Source: Crambe crambe
Lineage: Eukaryota > Porifera > Demospongiae > Poecilosclerida > Crambeidae
DNA: 64,000 nt
Assembly (NCBI GenBank): GCA_963924555.1
Contig: OZ004585.1
Span: 5,531,488 to 5,595,487, forward strand
Reading direction: 5' to 3'
Shown one piece after another: positions 35,100 through 47,500 of the stretch (the first letter of the stretch is position 1; each line of letters starts with the position of its first letter). Under the pieces are notes generated by a model. The model was given only the letters and a program-made list of their open reading frames with translations. It searched no databases and had not been told where the DNA came from. The position numbers and the translations under genes were made by a program.

Positions 35100-38000
35100 A
35101 TGACTACAAGATCTGGACGAACGTACAGGAAGCCAAGTCCCGAGAATATCAATATGACGGAATCGGAATCAGTGGATACAGCTAGTTCAGCAGGAGATAT
35201 GGTTAAGGTACTCATGGCCGATCGAGAATGACGGGAAGAACAGATGCAACGATTGATGAACCTACTGGAAGCCTCCGTCAGGCGAGACCGAACTGCACCT
35301 CCTGCTGCCGCACCGATGACCGTTACAGTGACGGAAAAAGTGAAAGTCGCTAAGCTGACTGATCAGGATGACATTGAAGCCTATTTAACCACTTTTGAAA
35401 GGCTGATGGAAGCGTATAGCGTGGAAAGGAGAAAATGGGCATGCCAACTTGCTCCTCAACTGTCAGGTCGAGCACAGAAAGCTTATGCTCCCCTACCCTC
35501 CGCCGAAGCCAATGACTACGAACAATTGAAGAAGGCTATACTCAAACGGTACGACATAAATGAGGAGACGTATCGTCAGCGTTTTAGAAGCACCAGAAAG
35601 AAGAGTGACGAGTCACACCGAGAACTGGTGGTGAGGCTACAAGACCTACGGCGAAAATGGATGCAAAAGTACTCTACAGTGGAGCAGATTGGAAATGTCA
35701 TCGTAATGGAGCAGTTTCTCAACTCACTGACCCCGGATCTTCGAGTGTGGATCCGAGAAAGGAAACCAGAGACAACATCATAAGCTGGAGAGCTGGCAGA
35801 TCAGTACGAACAAGCCAGAAAGTCAACACTGGGAGTAGGCTCAGGCAACTCCAAGGAGGGAGTTCAGAGGAGGGATCACAAGAAGGACGCTACCAGGAGT
35901 GAGACAAGGAGGTGTCATGCCTGTGGACGAGAAGGCCATCTGGCTCGCAATTGCAGCATCAGGAGAGATGGGGAGAGCCAACCAAAGGAGAACTGTCTAA
36001 AGGAACCAGTTATTCAAGTTATTACAAAGAAGGAGAAGGGAGACAGAGTTGTCAAGTGTTACAACTGTGGCAAGACTGGTCATATTGCTACAAATTGCCC
36101 TAGTAATGCTCTTTTTTGCAGTAACAGTGCTGAAGACTGGTCTACACAGAGCGGAGTGATTGAGGGGACAGCAGTACCTGACATTGTACTGGACACTGGA
36201 TGCTCTAGGACAATGGTGAGGCAGGATCTAGTTGCAGAGGAGAAGCTACTGGAGGGAGAAGCTGTCACAATCAGATGCGCTCATGGAGATATGGACCTCT
36301 ACCCGTTAGCTAAGGTGGAGATGGAGCTAAATGGAACGAGGATTGAGACTATAGCCGCAGTTTCAGATCACTTACATGTATCAGCTTTGTTGGGGACTGA
36401 TGTTCCAGAGTTGATCCAGTTGCTGGGTACGGCTGCTAAAAATAGTAACATTGGGAAAATTGAAGAAGCCATGGTGATAACCAGAGCACAAGCCAGGAGG
36501 AAGGAGGATGAAGAGGCCACTCAGAGATCCAAGGAAGAGGAGTCTGGAGTGCAAGCTAATCCCCTTATAGAACAGAAGAGAGAAGAGATAACAGACTGTC
36601 CAGATCAACCAAGTGTTGGGTCAGGAGTGGAGATGCTGGGCAGTAATTTATCTGATGATTTATTCCATCCAGGTCGATCCAGAGAGAAGAAGACCAGGAG
36701 AGAGAAAAGACAGGAAAGACACAAGCATGGACTGGTGAGGGCCAAAGACCAGCCAAGGCGACAAGCCTCCCTCAACAATCCCGATAAGGTGACCAAAGAT
36801 GACCTTCAACGAATGCAGAAGGAGGATCCAACCCTAGCTGTTGTACGAGAGATGGCTAATGAGACCACCACCCCCCAGGTCAATTCCTTTTATTGGGAAG
36901 ATGGACTGATGTATCGAAAATGGCAGCCCAGGGGACAAGAGAAAGAAGAAGTGGATCAGATTATTCTTCCAAAGGAATGCCGACAGAAAGTGTTGGAGCT
37001 GGCTCATGCAATACCACTGGCAGGACATTTAGGCAAGAAGAAAACTACAGAACGGATCACTCGTAGATTTTATTGGCCAACTTTACACCGAGACATAGCT
37101 GACTACTGCCGAAGCTGTGAGACTTGCCAGAAATTCAGACGTCAACAACCGCCACAAGCCCCCATGATTCCACTACCGATAGTGGATGAGCTGTTCGCAC
37201 GAATTGCTATGGACATTGTGGGACCTCTCCCAAGGAGCCGAGCTGGCAATCGATATGTGCTAGTCATCTGTGACTATGCCACAAGATACCCCGAAGCAGT
37301 TGCCCTGAAGTCGATTGATGCCGAAAACGTGGCCGAGGAACTGGTCAAATTATTCTCCAGAGTGGGAATACCCCGTGAAATACTTACAGATCAAGGAAGT
37401 AATTTTACTTCCAAGTTGCTTGCAGAGATGTACCGTCTCCTTCACATCAAGGCACTGAGAACCAGTCCTTATCATCCGCAGTGTGATGGCCTCGTCGAAC
37501 GATTCAACAAAACCCTGAAGGAGATGCTCCGGAAGACTGCTAAGGAAGAGGGCAAGGATTGGGATAAACTCTTACCATATATTTTATTTGCCTACAGGGA
37601 AGTGCCACAGGAGTCTACAGGATTCTCTCCCTTCGAATTGCTGTACGGGAGAGAGGTCAGAGGCCCCCTCGATGTTCTTAAGGAGACCTGGGAGACACCA
37701 GAAAAGAGTGATGAGAATGTCCTCTCCTACATTACGATGATGAGGGAGAAACTACAGTCAATGATGGATCATGTCCAGGATAACCTGAGAGTAGCCAACC
37801 ACAATCAAAAGACCTGGTACGATAAGAACTCTCGTCAACGGACATTCCAACAAGGTGACCAGGTACTAGTTTTATTACCCACATCTTCTTCCAAGTTGTT
37901 AGCTCAGTGGCAAGGTCCATATGAAATAATAAAGCCAGTTGGGAAGGTGAATTATCAGGTGCAGATGCATGACCACAGAAAGAAGACAAGAATTCTTCAC

Positions 38001-39527
38001 GTTAATATGCTGCGACGATGGCATACCCCGTCAAGTCCAAATTACCTCACCAAAGAGATTCACCATGGAAATTCAGAGGAGATGGCAGATGACATCCCAT
38101 CATGGAATGATGACAAGGAGGAAGGCAGGCCAAAACTAGGAGAGCAGCTGCAAGAGTCTCAGAAAGAGGAACTGAGTGAGCTACTGTTGAAATTCAAACT
38201 GGGGTTTGGAGTGCAGCCAGGATATACAGACTTGGCTGAGCACAAAATTGAAACAGGTGATGCTAAACCAGTACGTTTACCTCCTTACAGGCTCCCACAG
38301 ACTTATCAGGAAATGGTGAGAAAGGAACTCACTGAAATGCTGGAGTGTGGTATAATTGAACCATCCACAAGCAGCTGGGCATCACCAATGGTTCCTGTGA
38401 AAAAGAAGGACAACACCATCCGACTGTGTGTTGATTATCGCCGTTTAAACAGTGTTTCTACAATGGACGCCTATCCAATGCCTCGTGTAGATGACATGAT
38501 CGATCAGATTGGTGGAGCTAAGTTTATTAGTACACTAGATCTTACTAAGGGTTATTGGCAGGTACCTGTAGCCGAGAAAGATCGGGAGAAAACTGCATTT
38601 TCCACTCCCTTCGGACTCTTCCAATTCACACGGATGCCGTTTGGTCTCCAAGGTGCTCCCACCACCTTCCAGAGAATGGTGGACCGGCTTTTAAACGGAC
38701 TTGGTGATTTTGCTAATGCTTACATTGATGATGTTATTATCTATAGTAAAACATGGAAAGATCACTTGAATCACTTGGAGATTGTTTTGGACCGTCTGGT
38801 ACAGGCTGGACTAAAAGCAAAACCAACGAAATGTCAACTAGGGATGGCCGAGTGTGTCTACCTGGGACATGTGATTGGAGGTGGGAAAGTGCAACCAGAA
38901 CGTGCAAAGATACAGGCTATCAGTGACTTCACTCCTCAAACAACAAAGAAAGGAGTTCGTTCATTCCTGGGTATTACAGGGTATTATAGGAAATTTATTC
39001 CGCATTATGCTACCATAGCCACCCCTCTAACTGATCTCACCCGAAAAAGCCAACCAAACAAAGTCGTCTGGACACCAGATTGTGCCGAATCCTTCCAGAA
39101 GTTGAAGAATGCTCTATGTTCAGTTCCCATCCTACAAAGCCCGAATTTTGATGAGAAATTTATTCTGCAGACTGATGCCTCAGATAGGGGGATAGGTGCT
39201 GTCCTCAGTCAGTTGGATGAAGATGGTATGGACCATCCCATGTCTTACTTTAGCCGAAAATTGTTGCCGAGAGAAGAAAAATATGCAACTATCGAGAAGG
39301 AGTGCTTGGCTATCAAATTGGGAATTCATGCTTTCCGAACATATCTTACTGGCCGGTATTTTTTAATCCAAACTGACCATCGAGCTCTTGAATGGCTAGA
39401 CCGAATCAAAGATAGCAATGCTAGACTAACCAGGTGGAGTCTGTTCCTCCAGAGTTATAACTTTCATATCGAATATCGTCCAGGAAAGAGAAATGCTAAT
39501 GCTGATGCCCTCTCACGATCACCATAG
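35100..39527 (+). pseudogene. gag-pol: Gag-Pol of gypsy-2, one frame with two nonsense codons
   Basis: One frame from the ATG at 35100 (MTTRSGRTYR) to the TAG at 39525-39527 is broken only by TGA at 35229-35231 and TAA at 35781-35783, both in Gag. Order: Gag core (LTDQDDIEAYLTTFERLM), zinc knuckles CHACGREGHLARNC and CYNCGKTGHIATNC, protease DTGCSRTMV (about 36193), integrase zinc module and core (MDIVGPLP, TDQGSNF, GLVERFNKTLK), RT (LCVDYRRLN, YWQVPV, YIDDVIIY about 38719), RNase H (TDASD, QTDHRALEW, ANADALSRSP). From 36156 on, 1,123 codons are open. Integrase upstream of RT is unusual for Ty3/gypsy and marks Gmr1-like elements. There is no stop between Gag and Pol. Confidence 0.93.
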
Positions 39528-39529
39528 GT

Positions 39530-39567
39530 GCATCAAACAAGTTTGATGCTGGAAAAGGAGGGGGAAA
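39530..39567 (+). promoter_or_regulatory. Palindrome after pol plus polypurine tract, gypsy-2
   Basis: GCATCAAAC (39530-39538) and GTTTGATGC (39541-39549) are perfect complements around AA, starting just after the pol stop. The polypurine tract follows at 39551-39567. Arm sequence differs from gypsy-1 while pairing is kept. Confidence 0.7.
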
Positions 39568-39919
39568 TGTGATGGATTGGTGGTTAGTTTGTGTTCGTTA
39601 ATTAATTAGTTTGTTACTTTTGTGCAATGTGCTGTGTGTGTTAGACTCATTGACAGTTTGTATGTGTGTAAGTGTGAGTTAAAATTATTATTCTGTAGTG
39701 TGGTTTAATTAGTTGTGCATGTCTAAACCTGTTCTGTATTCTGCTGTCCTGTCATCTGTTGGTTGTGCGTGTTTTTTCTTGTTTTAGTCCTTTTTGTATA
39801 AATAGGAGCTTAGTTGAACTGGATAGTTAGTTGAGAATTTGTGCTCTAGTCAGTGTCGTTTGTTATTCTATCAATTAAAATTTAATATACTTGCAAACTC
39901 CCGCTCCGGGTCCTCTACA
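39568..39919 (+). repeat. 3' LTR of gypsy-2 (352 bp)
   Basis: Starts TGTGATGG directly after the purine tract and ends CTCTACA before target duplicate TGAAG. Confidence 0.95.
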
Positions 39920-40685
39920 TGAAGATATTGAATAATTTAGGAGCTGTGGCATGCAATGATACTCGCAATCGTCTTTCAGTTCAAGTTGTTGAACGTAAGG
40001 AATGGCTAGACATTATTCAAAGAAGAGTATGGATGAAGGCAGATCTAGAGAGTCATAATGTTCCTACAACTGATGCACTGAGGCTCCACTGACATAAATG
40101 TCTATGGGTTTTGGAGTTGTGGCACTTGGAAACTGATTGAGTTACCAGGTATGTAGTATGTACATAGCTATGCAGCTTGGGGCAAACCAATATTATATTT
40201 GGTTGATTGCATGCAGCTTCATTATAGCTAGCTACATTTATAAAGATTGCTAGCTCACTGCCCATTCTATATAGCCAATTATTATGATGCAGCACTTGTT
40301 GAGTATGGATGGAAAAGGGAAAATGGAAAACTTGATGTGGTGTGGGACACCAATGGCAACATTGCCAAGGCCAATAGGCCAATAGAAGACTTGAGTATGT
40401 CTTGAAAGGCTGCAAGTGAAAACAGGTTGCACAACACTGAGATGCGAATACAGAAAAAACATAGCAAATGTGGCCCTGGTTGCCAATGCACTGGGTGTGC
40501 TAACACATATCACCAGGAACAGAAAGGAACTCGAAGAAATGAATGACAATAAAAAGGAAATAGCTGAAACAAGTGATGAAGAAGACATTGAAGGAAATTC
40601 TAAGTCATGTTTTTTTGTGACTCAGAGCAAGAAAGTGACTAATAATAGCCTTCTATACACCGATATTATTGATGTTGTTTCATAA
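39920..40685 (+). pseudogene. Element K copy 1, C-terminal coding remnant
   Basis: ILNNLGAVACNDTRNRLSV matches copy 2 (IMNRIGAVASLDTCNRLST). The match then jumps to WLDIIQRRVWMKADLESHN, which corresponds to the end of the large exon in copy 2 (WLEKIRKGVWLRADREAHN), so several hundred codons are deleted. The donor CCAG|GTATGT (about 40149), an intron and an acceptor before CACTTGTTGAG lead to a CXC exon (GCKCKTGC, then degraded). Intron position and phase equal those in copies 2 and 3. A TGA inside DALRLH*HKCLW and other changes mark it as dead. Confidence 0.8.
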
Positions 40686-41120
40686 GTTAGCTATATTGGA
40701 GGGTGGGCCATTTGCTGAATAGAGCATGCTACATGCTGCAATTGTGTATATAACTTCTACATGCAATAGGGTGTGAAATGACATTAAGACCTTTTGTGTC
40801 CAAGCTTCTTTCTTGAAAAAAGATAGTCCTTATTGTAAACATGAACATAATGGTTAAGCTACACTATGTACTTCAACGCATAATATTTTACTGAGGAATT
40901 ATGTAGGCAGTACAAACACAATGGTAACCTACTTCCCTACCTTTTGACTGAAGCTTGAAGTAATTTTCTCTTTCTTCAAATACAGAAAAACAAGAATGGC
41001 ACTGAAGAAAGACGATGAATTAGTGATACTTCCGGAATCAATATATATTTATAACTTCCGGCGTGACGTCATCGCGTAATTAAATTTCCGTATATTTCAC
41101 GGTGGCGATTAGACTGTACC

Positions 41121-41583
41121 CCCAAAAGACTTTGTACTTTATCTGCTTTCAAGAAAAGATAGCATGCTAGGGTAACTAGCTAATAACAGAATTTTGTGTA
41201 GCTAGAATTTAACTTGCATAATTTGGTAGATATTGGCAGAGATTGTCTCAGAGGCCTCAAGTTCTCATATGGATGCAGTATCCGATGAACAATCACAAGA
41301 GGCTGATAATGTTGATGTAAGCATCAGGTGTTACATGGTGCACATATCAATACATAGCTAAATTAATCATAAATAAACAAGTTGATAAATACGTGCTGTT
41401 CAAGTCGTGTTTTCTCTCTAGAGCTTGTGTAAGTTTTTCCCATATATTTTTCAATGCAGCCATTTTCTTAGACTCCGTTTATGTTTTGTTTACTACCGTA
41501 GACTTTCCGTATACTGCAACGGTCGACAATAGATGTGGCTGATAATTTACGCTACAGTTATTTGCTAAAGTTAATAACTAATT
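41121..41583. other. Spacer between element K copy 1 and gene C
   Basis: Holds the putative remaining THAP coding sequence just after 41121 and a possible exon at 41234-41317 (acceptor GGCAG, donor GTAAGC). Nothing else recognised. Confidence 0.35.
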
Positions 41584-44500
41584 ATGAAGGCATTTAGGCT
41601 TATATTTTGGAGCTCCATGATCCATATGGCTGTGGGCACTCCTACTCTGAACTTCAATTTGCGTTCAAATGATGATCCAAATGTAGTAAGATTTGAATGC
41701 ATAAACAACGATGGTGCACCTGACCCCAGTGCAAGATTTGAGTTCCGCAATAGTACAAGAGATTTGATTGCACAGCGAGATACTGATGCTAGTCAAAGCT
41801 ATCTGACCTACACCATTACCAAAGATTCTATTATTCGATGCATAGTAGGGGAGGAACAATCAAATGAACTTATGTTTGCTGGTAAGGTCACTATGAGCTG
41901 TTAGCTGATAACTAAGTAGCTATAATCATTACAGTACAACGATTATCAAGAATAACCTCATCAGGCAGTGCCTGCCTAACATCACCCAACCCTTAAACAT
42001 AATGTGATCATGTAACTATATCTAGCTAGCTACTTGGGGGGGGGGGGACTTTATGAAAGGAAAAAAAGTTGGGTAGGTAGTACGATAAACAAAAGTGTTT
42101 ACTCCACACCATTAATTTTTGTCCCAATACACACTGTTTTTGTTTTTAGTGTGTATTGGGACAATTTATTGTGCAGTACACACTTTCATTTTTGAAGTGT
42201 GGAACTTGTAGCTATATATCTATAAATTCAGGAAATGTTTCAGACCTTAGGCCAGTGTTAATGACATTCATGTTTCTGATCAGGATTTTTCCTCACAACC
42301 ATGCGGGCAGGCGGTAGTTTTTATCCATTATACCATTATTATCAATGTAAAAAATGTCCATTTTTGTAGCTACAAGCTGCAGCTACTCAGCTGAATAGCT
42401 GTATAATTAATGCAATAATGGCTTCTGGAGCGGTGCTAATTTTCCAATGCGGGCGGTTGACCAGAAACATGAATATCATTAACACTGGCCTTAGCTGTAA
42501 CTCAAATTGACAATGATAGTTGTGGCTTCCTACTGTGGCTTAATTCTTGTTGCTGAGTAACTGCAGATAGCTACAGTAAGTAAGAGTAAAAGATAGGAAA
42601 CTTGCTTAGTAGCTAATTAATTAACTAGGGCAATGTTCAACATTCAGTTGACAGCGAGCGAGCAAGCAAGTATTCTTTAGTGCTACAACTCTTTAGAAGA
42701 TTTTGTTGTTTAGTTTATATGTATCAGATAAGCTACAACTACTACTTTAGCTTTAGATAGTGAGTAAGTGAGCATGATAGGCTCCAGTGCTTGATATTGT
42801 GTCAGAGACAAGAAGTCATGTAAGTGGTGGTTCCAACCAGAAAGCTCCATGAATCAAAAGCTGTAAATACTTACCACAAGCACTTAGATAAGCCAAGCGC
42901 CTACAATTCACTTTGATAAGCCTAGCGTCTCTGTGACAAAAGGCTGTAGAAAACAATCGCTTGCGCATGTCGAGTACAATTATTGGAGCATGCGCATTAT
43001 GCACGCGCAGGCGCTACTATACACGGACACGTACCGTACCATATACGTACGCCTGGAGGGTAGACCATAGATATACTAGGGCAATGTTCAACATTCAGTT
43101 GGCAGCGAGCGAGCAAGCAAGTATTCTTTAGTGCTACAACTCTTTAGAAGATTTTGCTGTTTAGTTTAGACAGTGAGCAAGTGAGCATGATAGGCTCCAG
43201 TGCTTTATATTGCGTCAGAGACAAGAGTCATGTAAGTGGTGGTTCCAACCAGAAATCTCCATGAATCAAAAGCTGTAAATACTTACCACAAGCACTTAGA
43301 TAAGCCAAGCGCCTACAATTCAATTTGATACATTAATTTTGATAGCCAGTGAGCAAGCAAGTTAGTGCTACAACTCTTTAGTTGCTGTTGAGTTTATATG
43401 TAAAAAAGTACCAGGATAGAGCCTCTACAACTACTACTATAATTGTGTGCAGCATTTGACAGTGAGCAAGTGAGTACCTGATAGGCTCCAGTGCTTGCTG
43501 TCAGAGACAAGAGTCATGTAAGTTGTGGTTCCAACCGGGAAGCTCCATACATAGAAAGCTGTAAATACTTACCACAAGCACTTAGATAACAAGCGCCTAC
43601 AATCTACTTAGATAAGCCTAGCGCCCTATGACAAAAGGCTGCATGTAGAAAACAATCTAGCTTGATTAATTGGAGCATGCGCATTATGCACGCGCACAGC
43701 GCTACTATTTCGGGACACGTATACGTACGCCTGAGGCATTTTGGAGTGTAGACCTATTTATTCTTACAGACCACGCCCACTAGTATATTTTCCCCATAGA
43801 TCTAGACGAGCCGTTGAATAAATCCTCATATTCAACGGTTATATTCAACGGTCTACTGCGCATGTGCAGACTAGCCTAGTAACCTTTTTGGCCGACATTT
43901 CTGAAGATGATAGGCAAGCTTAATTGAATCTTACAGCGGTTTGTCGAAGTGCATTAGTTGTTTGTAGGGTCCGGTAGGCTGCTAGGCTTATCTAAAGTGC
44001 TTCGTGGTGAGTATTACAGGTTCTCATAACAGCTTCCTACAGACGTATGTTTATATGATGGCTATAAACACTCCTTAGACTTGTTAGTTGTGACATATGT
44101 AGTGCACTGTAAGAATAAATCACTTATTACACTCGTCAGCTGTGAGATATGGCGAGAGATATTTCACGAGCCGAACACGCTGACTCGTGTAATAAGTCTT
44201 ATATATTTAAAATTTCAATGAGTCATGACCTGAGAGTCAGCTCGCTCGCTGCAATTACACGGAACAGGATTGGAAACTCCCCAAATTCGCGGACTATCCG
44301 TGCCATAGCGCGCGCGGCCTGCTATGCTCACAATATGCGGCCTAGTTAATCTTTCAGCACAGGTGGTGGCTCTGTTATAAGTCAAACAGGCTTCTTTATA
44401 ATCTAGCTACGTAGCTATCTGAAAGATAGTCTTCTTATAGAGAAAAACACAAACAGGACTGATATTTTTTGGAGTTGCTGTTTGCTGACTTGGATGATAG

Positions 44501-47500
44501 GAAGAGGTGGATGCACAAAATGTGGGGTTATTCTGTGACTTGTACAATACGAGTACACATTTTAAATGCTCACCCTTATATCATTCTCTGATATCCCACT
44601 GAAATTCAAACATTCCCTTCTTGCTCTTCTGATCTTTAAGCTGATCATGGTGCACGACCCAGCAATGGCCCAGTAATCTGCCTCTGACTTTGCAGGCAGA
44701 AATTGCTTCCACTCTCTTCTTTCACTGGTTATATCTCACATTTTGTAAGGTGAGGCAATTATTAGTTGTAATGAACTGCACTGCCCACTCCCTGGGTATA
44801 CTGGACTGTGATCTTGTCAGCATGGTGTATAAACTCTTGGCAGAGGAGCTCAGTAGATGGAATGTGGGATTTGGATAATCAGATGTGTCATCTTCTCTTT
44901 TTCTCTTCCTCTCGTGGTTCTTCCTTGTATCAAATATCAATTTTCTTCTAGCTACTCATCCTTGTCTAATGATAATATGCCTAGCTAGCTAGCTATTTTC
45001 ATGACAATTTTATAGTGCACAACATTGTACTTCGAAGTTCTACTCGTTTCATTCCAATAGTAATGCTGTTACTGCTTCCATACATATTCAAATGAACATA
45101 CATTTCTCTTATTTTCATAGTGTTTTTGTTACACAAAGTAATGTACCAAATTTATATAAAATATGACCATTAAACAAGTTATAACAGAATTCATACATAA
45201 GAAAGTCATTTAATCCAGTAGTTCATACCTCAATGCATGCAATTTATACTTGCTAAAACTTTAATGCTATCTCCTAACTAGAGAAAATGTGACACAAAAC
45301 ATTTCAGCCATGAAGTAAGGTCACTAAACAGTCCTCCAACTCTCGTATGGTTACTGCTTTCTCACCTGCAATAAGAAAAGATGATCGTGGTAAGTTCCGT
45401 GCATGTTTCACGGACAGTTCTGGCCTAGCAAACTGTAGCACGCTTTGCAAAAACCACAAAACCACAAGACAGAGCGTCTACAATATCGCCTAAAACCATG
45501 GCAACGGAGCGAAAATGCTATGGCAAGGATCGTCCGTTTACAATTATATTAGGCCTATGGGCGCACGTGACGAGTTTCCAATCCTGTTCCGTGTAATGGT
45601 GTAATATATCTATGGGTAGACCTAGATATGTGACCTTTGACCCGCCATCCCTACATAGAGAGTGCTAACGCACTCTCTGATATACTAGGGCAATGTTCAA
45701 CATTCAGTTGACAGCAAGCGAGCAAGCAAGTATTTTTCAACGATTTTCATTTGCTGTTGAGTATCTGTAGCAATGTGCAGCATTTGATAGTGAGCAATTA
45801 AAGTAGCTGATAGCTGATAGCTGATAGGCTTCAGTGCTTGATATTGCTAGAGTCATGTAAGTGGTGGCAGGCAGCTGCATACATGCTTACCTCAAAGCAC
45901 TTAGATAAGCCTAGTGCCTAGTGCCTACAAGCCGCTTAGATAAGCCTCTTGTGCCTGCTGCCCAAAAGGCTGTAGAAATGTTGAGCTGATAGTTCATTTG
46001 TGCTTTGCTGTAGCTAAGTTGCATGCATAGAAAGCTAAGTACTTACCACAAAGCACTTAGATATGTCTAGTGCCTTCAATCCACTTAGATAAGCCTAGCC
46101 CTACTATCCATCATGCTATAAACAAAGCGATGTAGAAATCAATCAAGCAATTTCACTCGCCTTCGGCTCGTGAAATATCTCCCCATATCTCATATCTCAC
46201 GCTGACTCATGTAATAAGTCTTATATATTTACAATTTCAACGAGTCATGACCTGAGAGTCAGCTCACTCGCTGCAATTAACCCTTTAATTCTCATCCTCC
46301 TATGTGTTCCTGCAAACTGTGTGTGGAAAACTGATTGTATGATGACTATACATGTATTATGGAGTTGCTACATTTAGATTCTCAAAATAGTAATGGAGAG
46401 TTCATGTGCTAGCTATTATGTATGTCTCATGAAGAACTTCTTAAAGGCCAGAGCATGAGTACACTGATTAATACATGTGCAAGAACATGCAGTTCCTATC
46501 CTGTGTATACATAGTCTAGTATAATTGCATACACAAACTAATGAACAACCCTGATTATGCTGCATGTATAGTTATGATAACAAAAATAAAGGTATTGATA
46601 ACTATGTATGCTTGTTTACAACTTATAACTATACACATAGCTCATATGGCTCTATCATATGACTAGGCATCGGTCTGATAAGATGGCCTTATTGCATGCA
46701 TTCCAATGATACATGATTATAAATAATATGGTTCATGAGATAACTAAACATTGCTTGCTTCCTTAACCTTAATGTTTAATTGGAATACAAATTTTTTTTA
46801 ACACTTCGCATAATATGCCTGAAAATTCACCAATTATGCTAGCATTATGCCTGATGCTCAGGAGTACCTCCTATCATGCCTAAAATAATTATTCCGGCAT
46901 AATAGATATAGGTCCCTACATATGACTGTATACCTGTATAATTGTTATGCTGTACATGCCACTAGACTGTTTAATTATTGTTTTACTATTGTTGTTGCCA
47001 GTACATACAAAAATGTCTCCATGCCAGCTCTGAAATAATGTACCTCATCCCTTAGAGTGGGATTTCCCCACTCAATTAAGTCACATCAAATTCTGAATCA
47101 TGAATTCACTTAGCTACTGTTCTGTTCAGCTCATTATTTAGAACTATAGGGCCAGCTAACTTATACACTAGCTACATGTATTGCTGCAGCTATTCCAACT
47201 GTATCAAATCAAACTGTGTCCACTGATGCATTCCGTAATACATCTGCAATGTTGATGTGCCCCATACCACTGCCTACTGTACGCAGTCTTTACACTATTA
47301 CATGGGAGGAAATAGAATCAACTCCGATACCATTAATGAATGATTCAGATTCAGGAAGATACATACTCTCTCAAGATAACAGAACCCTTTCCATATTAGT
47401 ATTAAACTCTACTGATCAGATGGTATTTCGATGTAAGTTAAACTTGCGACAGTGTTCTCCACTTAGACCTGATCGATGTCTAGAATCTGAAGTGGAAGGA

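Larger units (their letters stand above)
34692..39919 (+). mobile_element. Gypsy-2: young Gmr1-like LTR retrotransposon
   Basis: LTRs 34692-35043 and 39568-39919 are both 352 bp and differ by eye only at base 2 (TA versus TG). TGAAG flanks both sides (34687-34691, 39920-39924), a 5-bp target duplication. A TGGTGGCAGTGGTGGGA primer-binding site follows at 35046 and a purine tract GGAAAAGGAGGGGGAAA precedes the 3' LTR. Pol is intact, with order PR-INT-RT-RH; Gag has two nonsense codons. It is inserted in the K copy 1 gene between GTGAAG and ATATTG. Confidence 0.95.
30433..41116 (+). mobile_element. Element K copy 1, nested and deleted
   Basis: Left end CAGTCTAGTCGCC and right end GGCGATTAGACTG are inverted, with TACC on both sides (30429-30432, 41117-41120). 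Subtracting the nested hAT, the small MITE and gypsy-2 leaves about 2.4 kb. The residual K gene lacks large internal parts compared with copy 2. A 5' exon-like ORF (30534-30732, ending CACACAG|GTAAGA) has no clear match in copy 2. Confidence 0.78.

Noticed and set aside
43000..46275. CRISPR-like array from regularly recurring motifs
   Set aside because: Eukaryotic context; units are long, diverged and unevenly spaced, typical of dispersed and tandem repeats.
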